A stretch of DNA of 64,000 nt, taken from Amycolatopsis azurea DSM 43854 (lineage in GTDB: Bacteria > Actinomycetota > Actinomycetes > Mycobacteriales > Pseudonocardiaceae). The stretch is taken from the NCBI RefSeq assembly GCF_001995215.1, contig NZ_MUXN01000003.1, forward strand, positions 62,001 to 126,000. The letters run 5' to 3'. The notes beneath the pieces are model-generated. The model saw nothing but the letters and a program-made list of their open reading frames with translations. It did not search any database and had not been told where the DNA came from. The translations under genes and the position numbers were made by a program. Positions 1-6,839 of this stretch are shown in pieces. Position 1 is the first letter of the stretch, and every line of letters begins with the position of its first letter.

Positions 1-1
1 C

Positions 2-430
2 AAGCTCCGGGAGGACGTCGTCGTCACCGCCGAGGACCTGCTCGACGTCGCCAGCGCCGGTGGCGAGGTCACCGAAGCCGGTGTCCGCGCCAACATCAAC
101 GTCGCGCTGCGCTACATCGACGCCTGGCTGCGCGGCACCGGCGCGGCGGCCATCCACAACCTGATGGAGGACGCCGCCACCGCCGAGATCGCCCGCTGCC
201 AGATCTGGCAGTGGATCCGCAACGGCACGAAGCTCGAAGACGGCACCGCGCTCACCCGCGAACTCACCGTGTCCTATTTGGACGAAGAGCTGGCGTCGGT
301 GCGCTCCGAACTGGGCGAGGGCAACCGTCTCGGCGACGCCTACGAGATCTTCACCGAGACCGCGCTGGGCGAGAAGCTGCCGAGCTTCCTCACCACCGGC
401 GCGTACGCGCGGTACCTGACCACGCACTGA
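2..430 (+). CDS. aceB: Malate synthase A, C-terminal part (5' end outside window)
   Basis: The open frame enters from the left edge and ends at TGA 428-430, leaving 142 residues. The visible part includes 'RCQIWQWIRNG' followed by a helical segment ending 'YARYLTTH', which I recognise as the C-terminal helical domain of the short malate synthase A type. That enzyme condenses glyoxylate with acetyl-CoA to malate in the glyoxylate shunt. The TIM-barrel with the catalytic residues lies to the left and cannot be checked. No downstream gene is close enough to be in its operon; a large palindrome at 589-643 probably ends transcription. Confidence 0.9.
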   Translation, partial: KLREDVVVTAEDLLDVASAGGEVTEAGVRANINVALRYIDAWLRGTGAAAIHNLMEDAATAEIARCQIWQWIRNGTKLEDGTALTRELTVSYLDEELASVRSELGEGNRLGDAYEIFTETALGEKLPSFLTTGAYARYLTTH

Positions 431-588
431 CTCGAGGCTCCGGCCGCCCCTACCTGACGCGGGGCGGCCGGGTTCCACACCGGTTTGGGACGGTGTGGCC
501 CAACGGGTCCGGCGGCGGAGGCTCCCCGCCGCCGGACCCGCTTCACGCGCGCGCTCTTCCGGTAGCGCTGTCGGGCGTGCGTCCTGTG

Positions 589-643
589 GTCCGTGAAGGC
601 CTCCTTGAGGGACCCTGGGTCCCTCAAGGAGGCCTTCACGGAC
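589..643. repeat. Perfect 27-bp inverted repeat, terminator-like dispersed element (family A)
   Basis: Arms 589-615 and 617-643 are perfectly complementary around a single base. The core 'GTGAAGGCCTCCTTGAGGG' and its complement resemble half-elements at 1057-1070, 1373-1399, 1444-1460 and 1511-1565 in this window. It lies 158 bases past the malate synthase stop and probably folds into a transcription terminator, although there is no T run. It is the only structure seen in the 369-base gap 431-799; nothing else there looks coding. Confidence 0.8.
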
Positions 644-799
644 TTGGTGCGAGCCGCCGCGGACCAGCGGAAAGGGACGAACCGATCACGGATCGCGAAT
701 AGGTAGCGGTACCTAGTGAAACCCCCGTTGTTTCGACGGCGGGGCGCGCGGATGCTCGGCGCCGGGTGGGAATTCCGCCTGTTTCCCCGAGGAGCCGTC

Positions 800-931
800 A
801 TGAAGAAGCAGTTGAGAAGCGTCTTGGCCGCAGCCTTCGCAATCCTCGCCGTCGTCCTCGCCGCACCGGCCGTGTCCGCATCGGCGACCGTCGCGGCCCA
901 GCCGGACTGCGTCCGCCCCTGCCATTTCTGA
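800..931 (+). CDS. Small predicted secreted peptide, 43 aa
   Basis: An ATG at 800 follows a good ribosome binding site (GAGGAG around 789-794). The peptide begins MKKQLRSV, continues with a hydrophobic Ala/Leu/Val core of about 17 residues and has a signal-peptidase-like site near AVSA/SATV or ASA/TVAA (residues 26-30). The mature part would be only about 14-17 residues, ending in 'QPDCVRPCHF' with two cysteines four residues apart. I recognise no family. The signal sequence and ribosome site support a real gene; a mature peptide this short could be a secreted signal, a small antimicrobial, or simply a decaying signal sequence. Confidence 0.55.
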   Translation: MKKQLRSVLAAAFAILAVVLAAPAVSASATVAAQPDCVRPCHF

Positions 932-1056
932 TCTTCGTCACCTAGAGAAGTCCCGGGGGTCGCGCCCCTCGCGACCCGCGACATTCGTGGAGGGGGGATC
1001 CGGTTCCCCCGACGTACCGGGTTCCCCCTCCGCCCCAGCGCGTTCAGCTTGCCCAA

Positions 1057-1399
1057 GTCCGTGAAGGGCCCCTTTCCTACCCTGAAGGTAGTAAAGGAGG
1101 ACCGGTATTTGCTTACCGATGCCTGACCTGCGCGAGGGTGGTGGTTGCGCGGGTACATCCGGTCGCAGGTCTTGATCAACGGAAGATCCGGGACACTCAC
1201 CGTCCCCAATCCTCCGTTGATCAAGGTTGTGCCTGTCGTGCCCTGTGGCAGACAACCTGACGGGGGAAGATTCCGGACGTTGGACGGCCGGAATCTTCCC
1301 CCGTCGACCACACCGCCATCCAGCACGAGCTCCACACTCGACCGCCAGCCACACCAGTGGGTAAGCAAATACTGGTCCCTCAAGGAGGCCTTAACGGAC
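1057..1399. repeat. Composite element with nested inverted repeats, MITE-like
   Basis: The outermost arms are GTCCGTGAAGG (1057-1067) and CCTTAACGGAC (1389-1399), one mismatch. Inside them, 1099-1117 and 1360-1378 form a 19-bp inverted repeat with one mismatch, enclosing about 240 bases. The interior holds a 13-bp perfect pair (1171-1183 with 1213-1225) and an 18-bp perfect pair (1259-1276 with 1288-1305). No transposase frame is present. The structure resembles a non-autonomous mobile element or several palindromic repeats inserted into one another; I see no clear target-site duplication. Confidence 0.5.
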
Positions 1400-1510
1400 T
1401 GCGGTGATCGCCCCGCACGCTCCAGGTGCACCAGCAGTCACAGCGGTGGCGCGTGAAGGCCCCCTTCCCTCGGCTCAGCCGAGGAAACTCGACCTTCGCA
1501 CCCTGTCCAA

Positions 1511-1565
1511 GTACATGAAGGCCCCCTTCCTTGCGCTAGCCGCAAGCAAGGGGGCCTTCATGTAC
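1511..1565 (-). terminator. Long palindrome downstream of the glycosyltransferase (family A)
   Basis: Arms 1511-1528 and 1548-1565 pair over 18 bp, with an inner CTTGCG/CGCAAG pair at 1530-1546. It lies 46 bases beyond the stop of the minus-strand glycosyltransferase and could terminate its transcript. It shares the GAAGGCCCCCTT core with other palindromes in this window. Confidence 0.55.
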
Positions 1566-1610
1566 AGCAGGCGGGCGAGCGCCCAGCGCGTTTAGTCCTC
1601 TGAACGCGGT

Positions 1611-2864
1611 TTACGGCTCGAACGCGTTGCCCGTGGCGATCTTCGGGCGCCCCAGTTCCACCGGTTCCCCGATCCGGGCCCGCCGGTAGACCGCGACGGT
1701 CGCCTCCGCGATCCGGCCCCAGTCGAAGTCCGCGGCCAGGCGCGACTGCGCGGTCAGTGCCCGCCGCGCGGCGGCGACCTCGTCGTCCAGCACCGCCTCG
1801 ACGGCGTCCCCGAGCGCGTCGACGTCGCCGGGGCTGAACGCCAGGCCGGTCTCGCCGTCGACGACGACCTCGCCGAGCCCGCCCGCGGTGGACGCCACGA
1901 GGGGCGCCTTCGCGGCGGCCGCCTCCAGCGCGACGATCCCGAACGGCTCGTAGCGGCTGGGCAGCACGACGGCGTCGGCGGCGGCCAGGATGGCGCGCAG
2001 TTCCCGGTCGGACAGGTGCCCGACGAAGTCCACGGCGCGGCGGACACGCAGCTTGCGCGCCTGGTCGACCAGTTCCTCCAGATGCCTGCCCTTGCCGGCG
2101 ACGACCAGCCGGGTCCCGGGTTTGGCGCGGCGGATCCGGGGGAGCGCGGCGAGCAGGTCCTGGACGCCCTTCTCCCATTCCAGCCGTCCGAAGTAGAGCA
2201 GCAGCGGCGCACCCGACGGGCTGTAGACCTCGCGCGCGTGCGCGACCTCTTCCGCGGGCACCTGCCAGGTGCGCTCCTCGATACCGTTGTGGATCACGGT
2301 GACCGCGTCGCCGTCGACCTCGAACAGGTGCGCCACCTCGCGGCGCATGGCCTGCGAACAGGTGATCAGCGCGTCCGAGCGGTTCGCGAGCCACCATTCC
2401 ACCGAGTGGACCTGCTGGTTCAGCGGATGCGAGAGCCAGCCGGAGTGCCGTCCGGCCTCGGTGGCGTGGATCGTGCCGACCAGCGGTACCCGCGCGGCCT
2501 CCGCGATCGCGATCGCGGGATGGGTGACCAGCCAGTCGTGCGCGTGCACGACGTCCGGCTGCCAGCCGCGCAGCAGGTCGGTCGCGGCGCGGATCATCGC
2601 GTGCCCCATGGCCAGCGTCCACGCGACGAGGTCCCGTTCGAAGGTGACGTGCAGCGGATCCTCGGCGACCCGGATGATCCGCACGCCCTCGACCACGCGA
2701 TCGGTCCTCGGATGGGTCTCGGCGTCGGTGCCGGCCGTGTGACGGCACAGGACGACCACGTCGTGCCCCTGCCGGGCGAGGTGCCGGGCCAGGGCGTGGA
2801 CGTGCCGTGCCAGTCCGCCGACGACCACGGGTGGGTACTCCCACGACAACATCAGCACGCGCAT
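1611..2864 (-). CDS. Glycosyltransferase family 4/5, glycogen-synthase-like (Rv3032 type)
   Basis: The 417-residue protein starts MRVLMLSWEYPP and has the two-Rossmann GT-B layout. A Gly-rich loop 'VGGLARHVHAL' lies near residue 17, 'YFGRLEWEKG' mid-protein, and the retaining EX7E motif 'EPFGIVALE' in the C-terminal domain. Length and opening match Rv3032 of M. tuberculosis as I remember it, an alpha-1,4-glucosyltransferase that extends methylglucose lipopolysaccharide and contributes to glucans. Rv3031 and Rv3030 counterparts lie nearby at 6840-9121, which supports that role. The ATG at 2864 has no clear purine-rich ribosome site, so a leaderless message is possible. Plain glycogen synthesis is the main alternative. 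Confidence 0.8.
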   Translation of the reverse strand: MRVLMLSWEYPPVVVGGLARHVHALARHLARQGHDVVVLCRHTAGTDAETHPRTDRVVEGVRIIRVAEDPLHVTFERDLVAWTLAMGHAMIRAATDLLRGWQPDVVHAHDWLVTHPAIAIAEAARVPLVGTIHATEAGRHSGWLSHPLNQQVHSVEWWLANRSDALITCSQAMRREVAHLFEVDGDAVTVIHNGIEERTWQVPAEEVAHAREVYSPSGAPLLLYFGRLEWEKGVQDLLAALPRIRRAKPGTRLVVAGKGRHLEELVDQARKLRVRRAVDFVGHLSDRELRAILAAADAVVLPSRYEPFGIVALEAAAAKAPLVASTAGGLGEVVVDGETGLAFSPGDVDALGDAVEAVLDDEVAAARRALTAQSRLAADFDWGRIAEATVAVYRRARIGEPVELGRPKIATGNAFEP

Positions 2865-2972
2865 GGGTGGAGGTTACTCGTGAGTCGGTCGTCACCGGGA
2901 CCGGGCGATCACCCGGGGCGACGCATCCGGGCGAGCGCGACAGAGGCGGCGATCTTTGCCACCATCGGGTCG

Positions 2973-4739
2973 ATGACGTCCTCGGTGAACGCGGCCGAAC
3001 CGGCCTTCAAGCCCGTCGAACCGATCCTGTCGACCCCGTGGTCCGCGCAGGTCGGACCCGGCGACGCGCTACCGGAGTACCCGCGCCCGCGGCTGGTCCG
3101 CGAACGCTGGCTGAACCTCAACGGCGTCTGGGAGTACGCGGGCGACGGATCGCCCGGCCGGAACGGGTACGGCGAGCGGATCCTGGTGCCGTTCCCGCCG
3201 GAGTCGGCGCTTTCCGGGATCGGACGGCACGACGAAACCCTCTGGTACCGCAAGGTTTTCCAGGTCCCGTCCGACTGGGACGGACAGCGGGTGATGCTCC
3301 GGTTCGGCGCCGTCGACCAGTCCGCGACGGTCTGGGTCAACAACCAGGAGGTCGCCGTCCACGAAGGCGGGTACACGGCCTTCAGCGCGGACATCACCGA
3401 TGTGCTGCGGCCGTCGGGATCGCAGGAACTGACCGTCCGCGCGATCGACCGGACCGACGCCTCGACGCACCCCGTCGGCAAGCAGCGGAACGCCCCGGAA
3501 GGGATCTTCTACACCGCCGCGTCGGGCATCTGGCAGACCGTCTGGCTGGAGCCGGTGCCGCCCGCGCACGTCACGGATCTCGGGCTGACGCCGGACCTCA
3601 CCGGGGTGACGGTTGTGCCGAAGGTCACAGGCGGTGCCCGGGTGGAAGCGATCGTCAGCGAGCCCGGCGGCGGGGAAGTGGCACGTGTCGCTGGGGACGC
3701 GGGGCGGCCGTTGCGCGCGGAGGTGCCTTCGCCGCGTCTGTGGACGCCGGACGACCCGTATCTCTACGACCTCGAAGTCCGTTTGCTCGACGAGAGCGGC
3801 ACCGTGCTCGATGTCGTCGAGTCCTACACCGGGCTCCGCACGATCGGGACGGTCGCGGACGCCGAGGGCAGGCCGAGGATCGCGCTCAACGGCCGCATCA
3901 CCTTCCTCCACGGCCCGCTCGACCAGGGCTACTGGCCGGACGGGATCCACACCGCCCCCACCGACGAGGCGCTGCGGTTCGATCTGGAGAAGACGAAGGA
4001 ACTCGGCTTCAACTTCGTCCGCAAACACGTCAAGGTCGAGCCGGAGCGCTGGTACCACTGGGCGGACAAGCTGGGCCTGCTCGTCTGGCAGGACATGCCG
4101 TCGCTCACCGTCTCCTTCGACGGCCCGCCCGGGCCCGCGCCCGACCCGGTGCCCGAGGCGAAGGCGCGGTTCGAAGCCGAACTGATCGAGATGGTCGAGC
4201 AGCTGCGCGGGGTGACCTCGATCGTCGGCTGGGTGCCGTTCAACGAGGGCTGGGGCGAATTCGACACCGCGCGGATCGCGAAGCTGGTGAAGGACCTCGA
4301 CCCGACCAGGCTCGTCGTCGCGAACAGCGGGGTGAACTGCTGCTTTTCCCGGCCGGACGCCGGCGCGGGCGACGTCTACGACGACCACACCTACGTCGGG
4401 CCGGGGAAACCCGCGGTGACCGGCCATCGGGTGATCGTCGACGGCGAGTACGGCGGCCTCGGCCTGGTCCTCGACGAGCACCGCTGGCCGGGGAAACCGC
4501 AGGCCTACGAGATGACGCCGACCTCGGCACAGCTGACCAAGCGCTATGCGGAGGTCGGCGAACACCTCGAACGGATCGTCGCCGGAACCGGCCTTTCCGG
4601 CGCGATCTACACCCAGACCACCGACGTCGAGAACGAGGTCAACGGCCTGCTCACCTACGACCGGAGGGTGGTCAAGGTGGATCTTTCCGCCGTCGCCGTT
4701 CGCAACCGCTCGGTCATCGAGGCGGGTCAGCCCGGCTGA
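2973..4739 (+). CDS. Glycoside hydrolase family 2 (beta-glucuronidase/beta-galactosidase-like)
   Basis: A 588-residue cytoplasmic-looking protein without signal peptide. An N-terminal jelly-roll sugar-binding domain ('LNGVWEYAGDG', 'YRKVFQVP') is followed by an immunoglobulin-like domain and a TIM barrel. 'VPFNEGWGEFDT' carries the predicted acid/base Glu425 and 'VDGEYGG' the predicted nucleophile Glu492, with 'RKHVKVEPERWYHWADKLG' before them. These are standard GH2 landmarks; the substrate cannot be read from sequence. ATG 2973 was chosen because the sugar-binding domain begins shortly after it; the ribosome site is weak. It is divergent from the glycosyltransferase, and its 3' end overlaps the convergent small gene by 13 bases. 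Confidence 0.85.
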   Translation: MTSSVNAAEPAFKPVEPILSTPWSAQVGPGDALPEYPRPRLVRERWLNLNGVWEYAGDGSPGRNGYGERILVPFPPESALSGIGRHDETLWYRKVFQVPSDWDGQRVMLRFGAVDQSATVWVNNQEVAVHEGGYTAFSADITDVLRPSGSQELTVRAIDRTDASTHPVGKQRNAPEGIFYTAASGIWQTVWLEPVPPAHVTDLGLTPDLTGVTVVPKVTGGARVEAIVSEPGGGEVARVAGDAGRPLRAEVPSPRLWTPDDPYLYDLEVRLLDESGTVLDVVESYTGLRTIGTVADAEGRPRIALNGRITFLHGPLDQGYWPDGIHTAPTDEALRFDLEKTKELGFNFVRKHVKVEPERWYHWADKLGLLVWQDMPSLTVSFDGPPGPAPDPVPEAKARFEAELIEMVEQLRGVTSIVGWVPFNEGWGEFDTARIAKLVKDLDPTRLVVANSGVNCCFSRPDAGAGDVYDDHTYVGPGKPAVTGHRVIVDGEYGGLGLVLDEHRWPGKPQAYEMTPTSAQLTKRYAEVGEHLERIVAGTGLSGAIYTQTTDVENEVNGLLTYDRRVVKVDLSAVAVRNRSVIEAGQPG

Positions 4740-4960
4740 GGCTCGATCGGACCGCCGGAGTCACGGACCCTGACGGGTACCCCGAGCAGCTGAGAAGGCA
4801 GCTGCCCGGGGTCGTGACCGGGGACCATCCATACGTCGATGGTGGGTGCTCCCTCGGCCTCGCCCTGTCCGACCCCGACCACTCCGGGGACGTCGTCGAG
4901 CCACCGCGACGCGGTCACGAGCGCGGCGTCGACAGTGCCTGCGGCGTCGGAATCGGACAC
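4727..4960 (-). CDS. 77-aa protein resembling the N-terminal domain of the upstream protease
   Basis: GTG 4958-4960 shares its first base with the TAG stop of the protease gene, so translation is probably coupled. The protein contains 'VVGVGQGEAEGAPTIDVWMV' followed by 'LPSQLLGVPVRVRDSG'. The protease N-terminus has a parallel run: 'NVVGVALGTK', then 'AITVLVDTKLPSEL', then 'IPSELSGVPTDVQEVG'. I infer that this is a free-standing copy of the same small domain. It has no catalytic motif, signal peptide or membrane segment. A role as chaperone, inhibitor or partner of the protease is plausible but unproven. Confidence 0.65.
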   Translation of the reverse strand: MSDSDAAGTVDAALVTASRWLDDVPGVVGVGQGEAEGAPTIDVWMVPGHDPGQLPSQLLGVPVRVRDSGGPIEPQPG

Positions 4961-6024
4961 TACGGGTACACCCTGATCCCGAGCGCGGCCTCGACCAGCG
5001 TGATCCGGTTGACCACGGTGACCGCGGGCGAACCGGCGAACAGCAGGCCGACGGCGAAGTCGTTGTCCAGCTCCGCCACGATGCTGCCCGAGTCGCCACC
5101 GGCCGACATGTTGGTGGTGAGCAGCTGGTTCGCGAACCGGGCCACCCGGCCGCCGCCGTAGTTGACGTCGACGGTGGCGTTGATGTTCGTGATCCGCCCG
5201 GTCGTCCAGCTGGTCGTCCGGCCGGTCTTCTGCACCGCCAGGCCGACGGTCGGCGCCGGATTGACGCCCCGGAGATTGCCGACCCAGAAGATCCGCCGGT
5301 CGAGGTCGTGGAACTGGCCTTCGGCGACGGCCGCGTCGACGAAGTTCAGCGGGGCCGGCTGTCCGGGGGTGATGAACTTGATCGGCACGTACCGGCTGAG
5401 CCTGGCGATGACGTCGCTGGGGACGACTCCGCCGTCGAACGGGCCCGGCTGCAGGATCGGGTCGCCGATGGCCGCGGCGTTGGTGTTGGCCAGCACGTGG
5501 TTGTTGCTCAGGATGTAGAACCTCGGCGGTATGCCGGGCAGGGAAGCGGCGTCGTAGACGGCGGTGCCGTACGTGCCGGCGGTGATCTGGAAGTGGCCGA
5601 CACTCAGCCCGCCGAACGCCGGGCGGAAACGCCTGGCCAGCGCCAACGGATCGACGGCTTCACGGGGTGCTTCGGCCCGGCCCGCCGGTGCCGACGCGGG
5701 TGCCTCGTCGAGCGACGGGGAGGAGCCGTTGGTCTTCGGTGCCGAAAGGGTCCGGCCCGCTTGCAGCACGCCGACCTCTTGGACATCGGTGGGCACACCG
5801 GACAGTTCCGAGGGGATCAGGTCGTCGTCGCGGAGCAGTTCGCTCGGCAGTTTCGTGTCGACCAGGACCGTGATCGCCTTTTCCCCGGTGTCCGTTCCTC
5901 CCGACCACTTCGTGCCGAGCGCGACCCCCACGACGTTCTGTTTGTCGAGGAGAGCGTTCTCTTCGGACGCCTGTACGGTCGCGAGTGAGAGGAATTCCTT
6001 GGGTAGCATGTTCTTTTCGATCAT
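4960..6024 (-). CDS. Trypsin/chymotrypsin-like serine protease with N-terminal accessory domain
   Basis: From ATG 6024 (MIEKNMLPKEF) the protein is 354 residues. The first ~90 residues form a small beta-rich domain ('VVGVALGTK', 'LIPSELSGVPTDV'), followed by a Ser/Ala/Pro-rich linker and a trypsin-like catalytic region. 'ILSNNHVLA' holds the likely catalytic His, 'FVDAAVAEG' the Asp, and 'SAGGDSGSIVAEL' the Ser. No signal peptide is evident, so it may act in the cytoplasm or leave by another route. The start was chosen because an AGAAAAG ribosome-site-like run precedes it; a longer frame upstream looks non-native. The downstream 77-aa gene overlaps its stop by one base. Confidence 0.8.
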   Translation of the reverse strand: MIEKNMLPKEFLSLATVQASEENALLDKQNVVGVALGTKWSGGTDTGEKAITVLVDTKLPSELLRDDDLIPSELSGVPTDVQEVGVLQAGRTLSAPKTNGSSPSLDEAPASAPAGRAEAPREAVDPLALARRFRPAFGGLSVGHFQITAGTYGTAVYDAASLPGIPPRFYILSNNHVLANTNAAAIGDPILQPGPFDGGVVPSDVIARLSRYVPIKFITPGQPAPLNFVDAAVAEGQFHDLDRRIFWVGNLRGVNPAPTVGLAVQKTGRTTSWTTGRITNINATVDVNYGGGRVARFANQLLTTNMSAGGDSGSIVAELDNDFAVGLLFAGSPAVTVVNRITLVEAALGIRVYP

Positions 6025-6279
6025 ATCGCCACACTTTTCTTGTTGTCGGCGTTGACGAAGTGCGGGCTCGGACGATCTTTTCCCAGTGGTTTGTGGAGAG
6101 CCCCGACGAAAGTCTTCCCCCGGGCGCGGGGTCGCGCCATAGTGCAATCGGGTACACCGATTCACCCGACGATGGCAGGGATTCCCTTGTGTGGCAACGT
6201 TTTGTGAACGACAAACCGGCCATCGCGCGAGCGTTACCGGAATTAAGGGACTTTGGTCACCGGTTCACCGGAAAAGGAA
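6025..6279. promoter_or_regulatory. Upstream region of the protease with a candidate operator
   Basis: This is the regulatory side of the minus-strand protease gene. The only clear signal is an inverted repeat at 6146-6162, AATCGG then 5 bases then CCGATT, about 120 bases upstream of the protease start. I could not place convincing -35 and -10 boxes. No coding frame in the stretch is credible. Confidence 0.35.
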
Positions 6280-6319
6280 ACGGGCGGGTTTCCGGAGATA
6301 ACTCCGGAAACCCGCCCGT
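6280..6319 (-). terminator. Strong intrinsic terminator after the glutathione peroxidase gene
   Basis: An 18-bp perfect stem (6280-6297 with 6302-6319) closes a 4-base loop. Read on the minus strand it is followed by a T-rich run (TTTCCTTTTCC), as expected of a Rho-independent terminator ending the methyltransferase-GH57-peroxidase transcript. Confidence 0.85.
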
Positions 6320-6337
6320 CCTGCGCGGAATCGTGTG

Positions 6338-6826
6338 TCAGCCGCCGATCGTGGCGTCGATGGCCTTGGTGATCGTCTCGTCCTCGGGTTCGGTGCGCGG
6401 GCGGAATCGGCCCACCACTTCACCGGACGGGGCGACGAGGAACTTCTCGAAGTTCCACTGCACGTCGCCCGCGGCGCCTTCCGCGTCGGCCGCCTTGGTG
6501 AGCTCGGCGTAGAGCGGGTGCCGCGTTTCCCCGTTGACGTCCAGCTTTTCGAAGAGCGGGAACGAAACCCCGTACGTCGTCGAGCAGAAGGTCTGGATCT
6601 CCTCGGCGGTGCCCGGTTCCTGACCCGCGAACTGGTTGCACGGGAACCCGACGACGGAGAAACCCTTGTCCGCGTAGCGTTCCTGCAACTTCTCCAGTCC
6701 GGTGTACTGCGGCGTCAGTCCGCACTTCGACGCCACGTTCACCACCAGCAGCGCCTTGCCTTCGAGCGCGCCGAGCGTGGTGTCCTCGCCCGACAGCGTC
6801 TTCAGCGGGATGTCGTGGATCCCCAT
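6338..6826 (-). CDS. Glutathione peroxidase family thiol peroxidase
   Basis: The 162-residue protein has the family landmarks in order: 'NVASKCGLTPQY' with the peroxidatic Cys in place of selenocysteine, 'VVGFPCNQFAGQEPG' with the Gln and a second Cys, and 'WNFEKFLV' with the Trp and Asn of the catalytic tetrad. Bacterial Cys-type members usually use thioredoxin rather than glutathione, which fits an actinomycete lacking glutathione. It starts 13 bases after the GH57 stop and is followed by a strong terminator, so it is the last gene of a three-gene operon. Its link to glucan metabolism is unexplained. Confidence 0.92.
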   Translation of the reverse strand: MGIHDIPLKTLSGEDTTLGALEGKALLVVNVASKCGLTPQYTGLEKLQERYADKGFSVVGFPCNQFAGQEPGTAEEIQTFCSTTYGVSFPLFEKLDVNGETRHPLYAELTKAADAEGAAGDVQWNFEKFLVAPSGEVVGRFRPRTEPEDETITKAIDATIGG

Positions 6827-6839
6827 GGTTCCCCTTTCG

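Larger units (their letters stand above)
932..1610. other. 679-base gene-free stretch packed with inverted repeats
   Basis: No frame here has convincing coding character, start or ribosome site. Instead it holds a nested inverted-repeat composite (1057-1399), a hairpin with 8-bp arms around 1474-1490, a long palindrome (1511-1565) and a half-copy of a second repeat family (1588-1607). Both flanking genes end or begin outside it: the small secreted peptide on the left and the stop of the minus-strand glycosyltransferase on the right. Confidence 0.6.

Noticed and set aside
340..1431. Minus-strand frame across the repeat-rich stretch
   Set aside because: It runs through perfect palindromes and the malate synthase 3' end; it is better explained as chance in GC-rich repeats.
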